Assembly: GCF_900113485.1 (NCBI RefSeq) | Contig: NZ_FOPM01000017.1 | Span: forward strand, 1-64,000 | Reading direction: 5' to 3' | Length of the DNA: 64,000 nucleotides | Source: Methylobacterium gossipiicola | Lineage (GTDB): Bacteria; Pseudomonadota; Alphaproteobacteria; Rhizobiales; Beijerinckiaceae | Part shown: in pieces, positions 1 to 8,095 of the stretch | Layout: each line of letters starts with the position of its first letter | Position numbering within the stretch: position 1 is the first letter of the stretch | Program-made: the position numbers and the translations under genes | Notes under the pieces: generated by a model | Database searches by the model: none | Seen by the model: only the letters and a program-made list of their open reading frames with translations | Told to the model about the DNA's origin: nothing

Positions 1-1271
1 TTGCCGACGCTGTAGCCGAGGTTGGACACCAGGGCGGTGGCGGTGGAGCCGTTGCCGAGGGTGATGCCGGTGCTCGAATCGGCGGCCGTGAAGTTGAACT
101 TCCGGTTCGTCGCGTCGAACGTGGCCGAGACCGTGCCGTTGGTGGCGACGGTGACCTTCTGGGCGAGCGAGGTCAGGGTCTCGCCGGCGGCCACGCTCAC
201 CGACTGGCCGTTCACCGTGAAGCTGTCGCCGGCGGTGAAGCCGAGGGAGATCGCCAGGGTGGTGTCCGTCGGGTGGAAGGTTCCGGGGCTGTTGGAGATA
301 AGGTTGGCGAAGCCGGCCTGGTTGCCCGTGCCGCTCCTGAGGGTGAGTTTACCGCCGTCGGCGGGGCCCGTCAGGCGGATGCTGTTACCGGCATTCGTCG
401 CCGTGACGCCGGTGATCGAGGTGTAAGCGTTGATGGCGGCCATGGCCTGGGCCATGGTCGAGCCGGTGGCGATGGCGATGTCGGTGCCGTTGATGGTGAC
501 GTTGGTGGAAGCGGCACCGGCGCCATTGTCCGTGAGGTTCGTCGCGGGGTTGAAGCCCGTCTCAGTGCTGGAGGCGCTGTAGGTGAACTGAGCGCCGTCG
601 TTGCCGCCCGTCAGGGTGATCCTGTTGCCGGCGTACGATGCGGTCACGCCGGTGATGGCGCTCTGCTGGTTGATCTTGCCCACGGCCACGTCGATCGTAT
701 CCCCGCCGGCGAGGTTGATGACCTTGCCGTTGAGCGTCACCGTCCGGTCGACTGTCAGGGTTGTGAAGGTGCCCGGAGCGGTCGCACTCGCAACGCCATT
801 GCCATAAGCGGGGCCGGCCTGGGCTACCGCGGCGACGGCGGTCCCGGCGACGCCGAGAGCGGTGTCGGAAACGGCCTGGGTCGGGCCGGTGGAGAGCAGG
901 TTGGAGGCGGTGGCGCCGGTCAGGGCGACGGAGGTGTTGGTCGCCTTGGTGGAGAAGGCGTTCGCGGAGGACAGGGCCTGCTGGGCGACGGACTTCAGCT
1001 GGTCGGTGAGACCCTGCAGCTTGGTCAGGCCGGTGTTGGCGGTCTGGATCGCCTGGATGCCGTTGGAGATGCCGTCGAGCAGCTTCGAGAGGCCGGCCGA
1101 GCGGCTCGACAGGCTGTCGGCCGTAAAGAAGTTGGTCGGGTTGTCGAGGGCCGAGTTGACCTTCTTGTTGGTGGCGAGGCGGTTCTGGGTCGTGGCGAGG
1201 AGGTCGGCCGTGCCCTGCAGCGAGAGCAGGTTCGCGCGGGTGGCGGCCGAGAGGGTGATGCCGGTGGACAT
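1..1271 (-). CDS. Flagellin (3' end beyond window edge)
   Basis: Filament subunit exported by the flagellar type III apparatus. The frame is open from the ATG at 1271 to the window edge, giving about 423 codons without a stop; the C-terminal flagellin domain must lie outside. Residues 1 to about 130 match the N-terminal D0/D1 helical region, starting MSTGITLSAATRANLLSLQ and rich in Gln/Asn/Ala/Leu heptads. The middle holds repeated beta-rich units, each with a pattern like NGxxIxLAxGxTxxxAVxxIN followed by ITGVTAxxAGNxIxLTG, resembling the DUF1522-type insert of rhizobial flagellins. At least two clear units and one weaker unit are visible. The symbol (fliC or fla) is not assigned because paralogs are common. 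The identification is secure; the repeat family name is from memory. Confidence 0.9.
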   Translation of the reverse strand, partial: MSTGITLSAATRANLLSLQGTADLLATTQNRLATNKKVNSALDNPTNFFTADSLSSRSAGLSKLLDGISNGIQAIQTANTGLTKLQGLTDQLKSVAQQALSSANAFSTKATNTSVALTGATASNLLSTGPTQAVSDTALGVAGTAVAAVAQAGPAYGNGVASATAPGTFTTLTVDRTVTLNGKVINLAGGDTIDVAVGKINQQSAITGVTASYAGNRITLTGGNDGAQFTYSASSTETGFNPATNLTDNGAGAASTNVTINGTDIAIATGSTMAQAMAAINAYTSITGVTATNAGNSIRLTGPADGGKLTLRSGTGNQAGFANLISNSPGTFHPTDTTLAISLGFTAGDSFTVNGQSVSVAAGETLTSLAQKVTVATNGTVSATFDATNRKFNFTAADSSTGITLGNGSTATALVSNLGYSVG

Positions 1272-1917
1272 AGTGCTCGATCCGTTCTGATCGTTACGCT
1301 CCGTTTTTGGAGCGCACGGACATTACACGTCGTTCAGTCAAGAAAAAGTTAGACGGAATGTCCGACTTGGCGGCTGTTGCTTTAATCTATATCCCAATTT
1401 GGGACAGAGAATCCTTCGCGTCTCTTGTTGTTGGCTGTCATAGATTTGTTATGATTGCAGTTTCCAGTCTCAATCGTGTGTTATGCGCCTCGAGGGTTGG
1501 TAAAAATAGGCTTTAAGTTATGATTTCGGCGTGCTTTCTCGTGACAGGATTTCACTATTCTGAAGAGATCTACGTTCTGGATTGGATAGGCTAGTCCGCC
1601 TTTCGCGGGATGCCGATCTGCGGCGAGCGGCTCATGCAATCGCCTCGTCTTCCCAGAGAAAGGGCCGGACTTGCGACGGGCTGCCCCGATCCACGGCGTC
1701 CGCTTGATGAAGGCGGGCACTGGATCAGCCCGCGCGGCGCATGCGCGAAGCCGAACGCCGCCATTCCGAAAGCATCAAACGAAGTTCGGATGCGAGCCTC
1801 GCGACTGCGACCGGTGCCGTTTCGGCTTCCCAGCGCGCGGAACGGTCGATCCCCCCTTCGCATCCCCGTGCCGCGGCGGTGGATCGACCGTTCGCAGGCC
1901 CCGATTCGGACCCGGCC
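1272..1917. other. Long intergenic region, AT-rich half next to flagellin
   Basis: No convincing gene is seen between the flagellin start and the end of the sigma factor. Roughly 1320-1600 is clearly more AT-rich than the rest of the window and probably holds the flagellin promoter and leader; I cannot assign -35/-10 elements confidently. The GC-rich part contains a short sequence at 1731-1764 that recurs inverted at 57142-57175. Short open frames here lack coding character. Confidence 0.5.
1731..1800 (+). repeat. Dispersed intergenic repeat, copy 1
   Basis: Bases 1731-1764 match the reverse complement of 57142-57175 at about 30 of 34 positions by eye. Weaker similarity continues to about 1800, opposite 57107-57141. 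Both copies are intergenic. This looks like a small dispersed palindromic or REP-like element; the family is unknown to me. Confidence 0.5.
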
Positions 1918-2655
1918 TCACACGTCCTTCGGCATCGCCGACTGGATCAGGCGATCGGAGGACAGGTCCTCCTCGTCGTAGCCCAGGAGCTCGGCCAAGC
2001 GCCCGCGAGCGCGGCTGACGCGGCTCTTCACCGTGCCGACCTTGCAGCCCATGATGGAGGCGGCCTCCTCGTAGGACACCCCCTCGGCGCCCACGAGGAT
2101 CAGGGCCTCGCGCTGGTCCGGCGGGAGCTTGGCCAGAGCCGTCTGCAAATCCTCGACGTCGAGGCGGTCGCCCTGATGCGGGGCCGTGGCGAGGCGGGCG
2201 GCATAGGAGCCGTCCTGGTCCTCGACCTCGCGCACGCGCTTGCGGTGGTCCGAGTAGAAGATGTTGCGCAGGATCGTGAACAGCCACGCATTGAGGTTGG
2301 TGCCCGGCTGGAACCGGGCGCGGTGCTGCCAGCCCTTCAGCAGCGTATCCTGCACCAGATCGTCGGAACGGGCCGGATTGCTCGTCAGGGATAGGGCGAA
2401 GGCGCGCAGGGACGGCACGGCGGCCAGCAGACCGTTGCGGAACTCGGGCTCGATGGCCTCGCCGCGCGCCTTCAGGGCCGCTTCGAGTTGCGCGATGAGT
2501 TCGGCGAAGCGGCTCGGCTGCTCCTCCGTGGGCAGGCGGTCGTAGACCGTGCGCAGGTGCTCGCCCAGATGCGTCCGGATGTTGGACGACAGGTTGGGCC
2601 TCGCATCCGCCGGTGCGTCGAGGGTGGGGGCAGTCTCGGTCGCGTCGCGGGTCAT
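1918..2655 (-). CDS. ecfG: EcfG-family sigma factor with N-terminal NepR-like segment
   Basis: RNA polymerase sigma factor of the alphaproteobacterial general stress response. Residues 71-140 form sigma region 2 (PSLRAFALSL, DDLVQDTLLKGWQ, NAWLFTILRN) and 168-225 region 4 (LPPDQREALILVGAEGVSYE, GTVKSRVSRAR), with the EVEDQDGSYAARLA linker typical of EcfG. The first 70 residues are unusual: 25-63 read as a NepR anti-sigma core (HLGEHLRTVYD, then PSRFAELIAQLEAAL). Ordinary EcfG proteins begin near region 2, so this looks like an in-frame NepR-EcfG fusion. The start was chosen at MTRDATE (2655); the frame stays open to 2799, but upstream codons are low-complexity. No phyR or separate nepR lies beside it. 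Family assignment is strong; the fusion is my inference from motif similarity. Confidence 0.88.
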   Translation of the reverse strand: MTRDATETAPTLDAPADARPNLSSNIRTHLGEHLRTVYDRLPTEEQPSRFAELIAQLEAALKARGEAIEPEFRNGLLAAVPSLRAFALSLTSNPARSDDLVQDTLLKGWQHRARFQPGTNLNAWLFTILRNIFYSDHRKRVREVEDQDGSYAARLATAPHQGDRLDVEDLQTALAKLPPDQREALILVGAEGVSYEEAASIMGCKVGTVKSRVSRARGRLAELLGYDEEDLSSDRLIQSAMPKDV

Positions 2656-2884
2656 GGCTCTCGGTGGTCTGATCGATCGCGGGGGGGCATCCGGCGCGGG
2701 GCGGCGCGCGACACCCATCTTGGTCCGCCTTGTAGCGCATCCCGACCGGGCACGCATCCCGGCCCAGGTTTCCGTAAGGATTTCGTGAAACGATCCCAAG
2801 AAAACGGGCCTCGAACGGCGGGCCTTGGAGAGGATGCCGGGCGCCGCCCGCCCCCCGCCGAAGGAAACCCCTCGGAATCCCGGA

Positions 2885-3691
2885 TCAGCCCTCGCAGGGA
2901 GGCGCCACCTTCCGGCCGGTGGGCGTGAGGACGTGCACGGCGCCGTCCCGCAGGACCAGGACGTGCCCGCGCTCCACGTCGGTCCAGCACTCGTCGCGGG
3001 TCAGCGCCTTGGTGGCGATCACCGTCACCACGTCGTCGGCGCCCGTCTCCTGGGCGAAATCCACCCGCCAATCCTCGTCCACCAGGGTGGCGGTGCCGAA
3101 GGGCGCGCGGCGGGTGAGGTAGCACAGGCGCTTACCGCAATGGGCGTAGAGGGTGCGGCTGTCCGAGAGCAGCATGTTGAACACCCCCAGGGTGTTGAGT
3201 TCGGCGCACAGATCCGCCACCGCCCGGTCGAGGCGGGTCGGGCTCGGCAGGTCGCGCCAGCGCTCCTGCAACTGGTCGAGCATCCAGCAGAAGGCGTGCT
3301 CGCTGTCCGTGGAGCCCACCGGCTTGAACCAGGCCAGCGGCCACTTCTTCACGCCCTTGAGTTGGCCATTGTGCGCGAAGGTCCAGCGCCGGCCCCACAA
3401 TTCCCGGCTGAACGGGTGGGTGTTCTCGAGGTTGACCCGGCCGCGATTGGCCTTGCGCACATGCGCGATGACGATGCGGCTCTTGATCGGCATCCGCCGC
3501 AGGAGACGGGCCAGCTCCGACTGGGCGCTCGGCTCCGGCTCGTGGAAGGCGCGCGCGCCCCGGCCCTCGTAGAAGGCGATGCCCCAGCCGTCGGCGTGCG
3601 GGCCGGTCTCGCCGCCGCGCCGCGCCAGGGCGGCGAAGGAGAACCGGATGTCGGTGGGCACGTTCGCGCTCATGCCGAGCAGTTCGCACAT
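2885..3691 (-). CDS. Class II glutamine amidotransferase, YafJ type
   Basis: Ntn-type glutamine amidotransferase domain (GATase_4) without a fused synthase, 268 aa. The start MCELLGM places the catalytic Cys at position 2, exposed after Met removal, which fixes the start at 3691. Further family motifs are GPHADGWGIAF (30-40), HVRKANRG, FAHNGQLKG (oxyanion and substrate region) and GSTDSEHAFC. The physiological acceptor of YafJ-like proteins is not settled, so no reaction beyond glutamine amide hydrolysis is claimed. The gene diverges from the methionine aminopeptidase gene, starts separated by about 180 bp. Confidence 0.85.
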   Translation of the reverse strand: MCELLGMSANVPTDIRFSFAALARRGGETGPHADGWGIAFYEGRGARAFHEPEPSAQSELARLLRRMPIKSRIVIAHVRKANRGRVNLENTHPFSRELWGRRWTFAHNGQLKGVKKWPLAWFKPVGSTDSEHAFCWMLDQLQERWRDLPSPTRLDRAVADLCAELNTLGVFNMLLSDSRTLYAHCGKRLCYLTRRAPFGTATLVDEDWRVDFAQETGADDVVTVIATKALTRDECWTDVERGHVLVLRDGAVHVLTPTGRKVAPPCEG

Positions 3692-3874
3692 GGATGTTTT
3701 GGGCTTCTTGCGGACGGGGTGGGCGGGAAACCCGTCGTGGCGCGAACCGGTTGCGCGGTCCAGCCCCTTTCGGTCGGCACGGGCTTTGCCGGTGGCTTCC
3801 CGAATGGCAGAACCGGGGTTTCCCATCCCGCGCGCACGGACCCCTGTAACGGACCCTCGGAACGGACCCTTGGC

Positions 3875-4624
3875 ATGACGGTGTCGAACGACGACGACTT
3901 GGCGGCCCTGAAGCGCATCGGCCGCATCGTCGCCGAAACCCTGGAGGCCATGGGCCGGGCCATCGAGCCCGGCATGACCACCCGCGAACTCGACGGGATC
4001 GGCCGCGCCCACCTCGATGCCGCCGGGGCCCGCCCGGCCCCGGAACTCGCCTACAATTTTCCCGGCGCCACCTGCATCAGCATCAACGAGGAGATCGCCC
4101 ACGGAATTCCGGGGGACCGCCGCATCCGGCCCGGCGACCTCGTCAACATCGACGTCTCGGCCGAGAAGGACGGGTTCTTCTCCGATACCGGCGCGTCGTT
4201 TCCCGTGCCGCCGGTGACGCGGGCCGTGGCGCGCCTGTGCCGCGACGGGCGCCGCGCCCTGTGGGTGGGCCTGCGCGAGGTCGGCGCGGACCGGCCGCTC
4301 TCCGGCATCGGCCGGGCGGTGGGCGCCTTCGCGAAAAAGAACGGCTACACCCTCGTGCGCAACCTCGCGAGCCACGGCGTCGGCCTGTCCCTGCACGAGG
4401 AGCCGAAGGAGATCGCCACCTGGCCCGACGCCTCCGAGCGCCGGATCATGCGGGAGGGGCTGGTCTTCACCGTCGAGCCGTTCCTGTCGCTCGGCGCCGA
4501 TTTCGCCGACGACGGCGACGACCCCTGGACCCTCTACAGCCGCCCCCGCGCCCTCACGGTGCAGTACGAGCACACCATCGTGGCCACCCGCAACGGCCCC
4601 CTGATTCTCTCGACGGCGGGGTGA
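3875..4624 (+). CDS. map: Type I methionine aminopeptidase
   Basis: Removes the initiator Met from nascent proteins in the cytoplasm. At 249 aa it has the usual length of the single-domain type I enzyme. All five metal ligands are visible: D93 and D104 (NIDVSAEKDGFFSDTG), H167 (LASHGVGLSLHE), E201 (FTVEPF) and E232 (VQYEHT). H76 in EEIAHGIPG is the conserved substrate-binding His. The ATG at 3875 is the first start giving a normal N-terminus; the open frame upstream belongs to GC-rich noise. Alphaproteobacteria often carry more than one map, so this may not be the only copy. Confidence 0.9.
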   Translation: MTVSNDDDLAALKRIGRIVAETLEAMGRAIEPGMTTRELDGIGRAHLDAAGARPAPELAYNFPGATCISINEEIAHGIPGDRRIRPGDLVNIDVSAEKDGFFSDTGASFPVPPVTRAVARLCRDGRRALWVGLREVGADRPLSGIGRAVGAFAKKNGYTLVRNLASHGVGLSLHEEPKEIATWPDASERRIMREGLVFTVEPFLSLGADFADDGDDPWTLYSRPRALTVQYEHTIVATRNGPLILSTAG

Positions 4625-4761
4625 GGGCAAGACCTCCAGAAGAAGACCTCCGGATCCAGGGGCGAATGCCCCTATTGCGGCCCCAATGCCGTGCGATACC
4701 CATGACCACGCTCGCACTCGCACGGCATCCGCGCCGGACGGGGTGCCCTTTCCAGGCCCGC

Positions 4762-5940
4762 ATGGTCTCGTCCCTCCGCACCCACCTCCTGGCCGTTCTC
4801 CTCGCGGGCGGCCTCGCCGCGCCCGTGCGCGCCGAGGCGGGCAAGGCCCTCGCGCCGATCCCGGCCGCCACCCTGGCCCTGATGCACGCCAAGGGCACCA
4901 CGGCCGCGGCACCGGTGCTGTTTCGCGCCTACAAGAAGGAGAGCGAGATCGAGGTGTGGAAGCGGGCCGCCTCCGGCCGCTTCGTCCACGTGAAGACGTT
5001 CCCGATCTGCCGCTGGTCGGGCCAGCTCGGGCCGAAGAAGAAGACCGGCGACCGCCAGACCCCGGAGGGATTCTACACCGTCGCCCGGCGGCAGATGAAC
5101 CCGAATTCGAGCTATTACCTCTCGTTCGACGTCGGCTACCCCAACGCCTACGACCGCGCCCACGGCTCCACCGGCTCGGCCGTGATGGTGCACGGCGTGT
5201 GCTCGTCCATGGGCTGCTTCGCCATGACCGATGCCGTGGTGGGCGAGATCTACGCCATCGCCCGTGAGGCCTTCGCCGGGGGGCAGGCGGCGTTCCAGTT
5301 CCAATCCTACCCGTTCCGGATGACGGCTCAGAACATGGCCCGCCACCGCACCGACCCGAACATCGACTTCTGGCGCCAGTTGAAAGCCGGCTCCGACCGG
5401 TTCGAGGCGTTGGGCGAGGAGCCCGTGGTGAGCGTGGTCGCGGGCCGCTACAGTTTCGCGCCGGACAAGGACCCCGCCCGCGAGGCCCGCGTCGCCGCCT
5501 ACCGGGCCGACGAGGAGGCCAAGATCGCGCAGGCGGTGGAGTACGGGAGTGCCGCCGTGCGCACCACCTATTCCGATGGCGGCCAGCACGCCTTCTGGGC
5601 CGCCTTCGCGGCCAAGGGCGGGTCGCTCGGCGAGGTCAGCCGGCCCGAGGCCCTGGCCTATGCGGGGCAGGAGGTGGTGGTAATTCCGGCCCGGCCCCGG
5701 CCGCTCCCCGTCGCCGAGGCCGTGTGGTCGCGCTGGGTCGGGCCGGAGCTACGCCTCGCCTTCGCGCGCTCGGCCCATCTGTCGCAGGCGCCCGACACCC
5801 GCTTCGCCCCGCTGCTGACCGCCTATGCCGACAGCCTGCCGCGCCTCGTCCGCGCCGAACTCACCCAGGCCCCGTCGCGCCTCCCCATCGGCGAGGAGCC
5901 GGCCTTGGCGGCGGAGGCCGGTCGTCTCGCCCATCGATGA
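4762..5940 (+). CDS. Secreted YafK-type L,D-transpeptidase (YkuD domain)
   Basis: Periplasmic peptidoglycan enzyme of the YkuD/L,D-transpeptidase superfamily; the YafK branch includes members that cleave or form links to meso-DAP. A signal peptide spans residues 1 to about 24 (MVSSLRTHLLAVLLAGGLAA, cleavage near VRA-EA). The catalytic motif is at 144-152: H144, S149 and C152 in HGVCSSMGCF. KKKTGDRQTPEGFYTV (92-107) is the usual conserved entry to the fold. About 200 residues follow the catalytic domain and resemble nothing I can name. An in-frame ATG at 4702 would add 20 residues ahead of the signal sequence and is less likely. Confidence 0.85.
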   Translation: MVSSLRTHLLAVLLAGGLAAPVRAEAGKALAPIPAATLALMHAKGTTAAAPVLFRAYKKESEIEVWKRAASGRFVHVKTFPICRWSGQLGPKKKTGDRQTPEGFYTVARRQMNPNSSYYLSFDVGYPNAYDRAHGSTGSAVMVHGVCSSMGCFAMTDAVVGEIYAIAREAFAGGQAAFQFQSYPFRMTAQNMARHRTDPNIDFWRQLKAGSDRFEALGEEPVVSVVAGRYSFAPDKDPAREARVAAYRADEEAKIAQAVEYGSAAVRTTYSDGGQHAFWAAFAAKGGSLGEVSRPEALAYAGQEVVVIPARPRPLPVAEAVWSRWVGPELRLAFARSAHLSQAPDTRFAPLLTAYADSLPRLVRAELTQAPSRLPIGEEPALAAEAGRLAHR

Positions 5941-6152
5941 CCCGGGGACGGGACGCCCGGGGCCGTGACCACGCCGAGCGTTCCCACGAGACCATGTGCG
6001 GCCCCGCACATCGGTGGCGGGAGGGGCTGACTACCTCAGACTCGTTCAAGACAATTCCTGTCACACTGCCGGCCGCCGGTGCGACCGAAAGCGGATGCGC
6101 GCGGCGAGAGGCCCCGGACCCCACGGAGGCCGGGCCGATTGGTAAGCGAACC

Positions 6153-7091
6153 ATGACACTCCCGATCCGGTCGCCCGATGCCCTCACCCTCCGCTTCTGG
6201 GGCGTGCGCGGCTCCACTCCGGTCAGCGGACCGGACTACGTCGAGTTCGGCGGCGCGACCCCCTGCATGGAAATCCGCTGCGGCGGACGGTTGTTCCTCC
6301 TCGATGCGGGCTCGGGCCTCAATGCCTGCGGCCGGCACCACCGGGAGGCTTCGCCCCAGGGGTGCCTCACCCAGGATGGCCTGCCCCAGGACATCGACCT
6401 GCTGCTGAGCCACCTCCACCTCGATCACACCGCCGGCCTGCCGTTCTTCAAACCCGTGGTGCTCGACCCCAAACGCACCATCAACACCTGGTGCGGCAAC
6501 CTCGACGGGCAAAGCGCCGAAGCCGCCTTCGACCGATTGTTCTCGCCGCCCCTGTTTCCCGTCAGCCTCGACGTCCTGCCCTGCAGCCTCGTCCACCACG
6601 GCTTCCGGGCCGGCGAGACCCTGACCTTCGCCGACGGCGTGCGGGTCGACACCATCCTGCTCAATCACCCCCAGGGTTCGGTGGGCTACCGCTTCGACCA
6701 TGCCGGCCGGCGCCTGTGCGTGATCAGCGACATCGAGCATTCCGATCCCTGGCCCGATCCGGCCCTCCGCGACTTCGTGCGCGGCGCCGACCTCATGGTC
6801 TATGACGGCATGTTCACGGAGGGCGAGTATCCGGTCTGCCGGGGCTGGGGCCACTCGACCTGGCAGAAGGGCGTGGAACTCGCCGAGGCCGCCGGCGTCG
6901 CCGCCCTGGCGATCACCCATCTCCATCCCTGCCACACGGACGACACCCTGCGCCGGATCGAGGGCGAGATGCAGGCGCGGATGCCGGCGGCCTACATCGC
7001 CCGCGAGCGCCAGGAGGTCGTCCTCGCCCCCCGCCCGGCCCGCGGCGGCCACGCCCGCACCGCGCCCCTTCCGGCCCTGGCCCTTCCCTGA
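6153..7091 (+). CDS. MBL-fold metal-dependent hydrolase
   Basis: Metallo-beta-lactamase-fold protein of 312 aa. The metal-binding HxHxDH motif is HLHLDH at residues 87-92. Later probable ligands lie in LLNHPQGSVGYRF, ISDIEHSD and ITHLHPCHTDD. The N-terminus (LRFWGVRGSTP, GGATPCMEI, LDAGSGL) is that of the cyclic-nucleotide-phosphodiesterase-like/RNase Z-like branch. Substrate cannot be inferred. No operon partner is adjacent; the next genes are tRNAs. Confidence 0.82.
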   Translation: MTLPIRSPDALTLRFWGVRGSTPVSGPDYVEFGGATPCMEIRCGGRLFLLDAGSGLNACGRHHREASPQGCLTQDGLPQDIDLLLSHLHLDHTAGLPFFKPVVLDPKRTINTWCGNLDGQSAEAAFDRLFSPPLFPVSLDVLPCSLVHHGFRAGETLTFADGVRVDTILLNHPQGSVGYRFDHAGRRLCVISDIEHSDPWPDPALRDFVRGADLMVYDGMFTEGEYPVCRGWGHSTWQKGVELAEAAGVAALAITHLHPCHTDDTLRRIEGEMQARMPAAYIARERQEVVLAPRPARGGHARTAPLPALALP

Positions 7092-7219
7092 ACCCTCCGT
7101 CGCTTTGCCCGCAAAACTTGGCGCGCAAAACTTGGCGGAAAGGGGTTGCCAGCCCGAAACGGACCTTTTAGACACCTGCTCACGGCCGGCGCGTCTCACC
7201 GAGACATCCGGCCCGGCAC

Positions 7220-7296
7220 GCGCCCGTAGCTCAGCTGGATAGAGCATCAGACTACGAATCTGAGGGTCAGAGGTTCGAATCCTTTCGGGCGCGCCA
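7220..7296 (+). tRNA. tRNA-Arg (anticodon ACG), copy 1
   Basis: A 77-nt cloverleaf. The acceptor GCGCCCG (7220-7226) pairs with CGGGCGC (7286-7292), followed by discriminator G and encoded CCA (7294-7296). The T arm carries GGTTCGAATCC. The anticodon loop CTACGAA gives ACG, expected to be deaminated to ICG and to read CGU/CGC/CGA. It is identical to the copy 71 nt downstream. Confidence 0.97.
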
Positions 7297-7367
7297 TTCC
7301 AACCACCTCATCCGCCATCACAGGTGGGTCAGGTGTCATACATCCACGCCTGCATGGCGGTGGATCG

Positions 7368-7444
7368 GCGCCCGTAGCTCAGCTGGATAGAGCATCAGAC
7401 TACGAATCTGAGGGTCAGAGGTTCGAATCCTTTCGGGCGCGCCA
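7368..7444 (+). tRNA. tRNA-Arg (anticodon ACG), copy 2
   Basis: A 77-nt sequence identical to the tRNA at 7220-7296, including the encoded CCA (7442-7444). The flanks do not match beyond a few bases. No integrase or broken att site is seen nearby, so this reads as a tandem gene duplication. Confidence 0.97.
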
Positions 7445-7601
7445 TTCGGTTCAGGAAACCGACCCCTTCACCGGTCGCGGTGACGGTCCCCCCTTCGACA
7501 TTTTCAGCGATATTGGCCCGCTTCGGCGGTCGTGAGGGCTTGTCCCCATCCTCGAATGCCTGCTGCGGCTCTTCGCCCCGAGTGTGGGCGAGCGGCCGAT
7601 C

Positions 7602-7844
7602 TCAGGATCGGGGCGGACGCTTGTCGCCCGTCGCGTGGCGGGGGCGCGCCTTGGCGTGCTGCTTCGTCCGGATCGCGGGGGCGACGGCACCGCCGCGTTG
7701 CGTCCAGTAGTCGTTCCCCGTGAGGCCGAAGGACCCGCCCTGCACCACGCCGGGGGCGTCGGGGATGCCGCCGAAGAGATCGAGCGGTCCCGCCGAAGCG
7801 GCGGTCGCGGAGGAGAGCAGGACGGCAACGAGCAGGGAGCGCAT
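7602..7844 (-). CDS. Small secreted protein, unknown
   Basis: An 80-aa frame with a convincing signal peptide (MRSLLVAVLLSSATAASA, cleavage before GPLDLF). A Gly/Pro-rich middle (FGGIPDAPGVVQGGSFGLTG) is followed by a basic tail. No family recognised and no clear ribosome binding site. It lies downstream of xoxF on the same strand, about 250 bp away, so co-transcription is uncertain. It is kept because of the signal peptide; it could be spurious. Confidence 0.5.
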   Translation of the reverse strand: MRSLLVAVLLSSATAASAGPLDLFGGIPDAPGVVQGGSFGLTGNDYWTQRGGAVAPAIRTKQHAKARPRHATGDKRPPRS

Positions 7845-8017
7845 GGGGCCAGTCTATCCGCCCCATGCTGGACGGAAGCTTAACGCCCCCGTGGCCCGTG
7901 CCGTCGCTCCGAGGCCGGGCCGGGCATTGGACCACCGCCACGAAGGCTCGCGGCGGCGGTCCCTGGCTTCTCACGCGCACCGATCCGGGGTGGGAGCCGT
8001 CGGGTCGGTGTGCGTGT

Positions 8018-8089
8018 CTCTCGCGAACCCCCCCCCGCCGCGCCGTCGTCTTCCGGGCGAGGGTCCTCCAGGGGCGGGGGGCGCGAGAG
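8018..8089 (-). terminator. Possible hairpin downstream of xoxF
   Basis: Arms CTCTCGCG (8018-8025) and CGCGAGAG (8082-8089), extended inward by complementary C-rich and G-rich tracts, form a GC-rich stem a few bases after the xoxF stop. There is no clear U-tract, so function is tentative. Confidence 0.3.
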
Positions 8090-8095
8090 GCGCGC

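Noticed and set aside
273-1352. Long plus-strand frame over the flagellin region
   Set aside because: Gly/Arg/Val-rich antisense shadow of the flagellin gene; no motif.
1307-1516. A 69-aa plus-strand frame in the AT-rich leader
   Set aside because: No motif, no ribosome binding site; inside a probable promoter region.
2885-4912. A 675-aa minus-strand open frame spanning the amidotransferase, map and transpeptidase region
   Set aside because: Only the last 268 residues match a family (start MCELLGM); the rest is the antisense of map, typical of high GC.
7220-7444. Integrated element between the two tRNA-Arg genes
   Set aside because: Only 71 bp separate them and no integrase or cargo is present.
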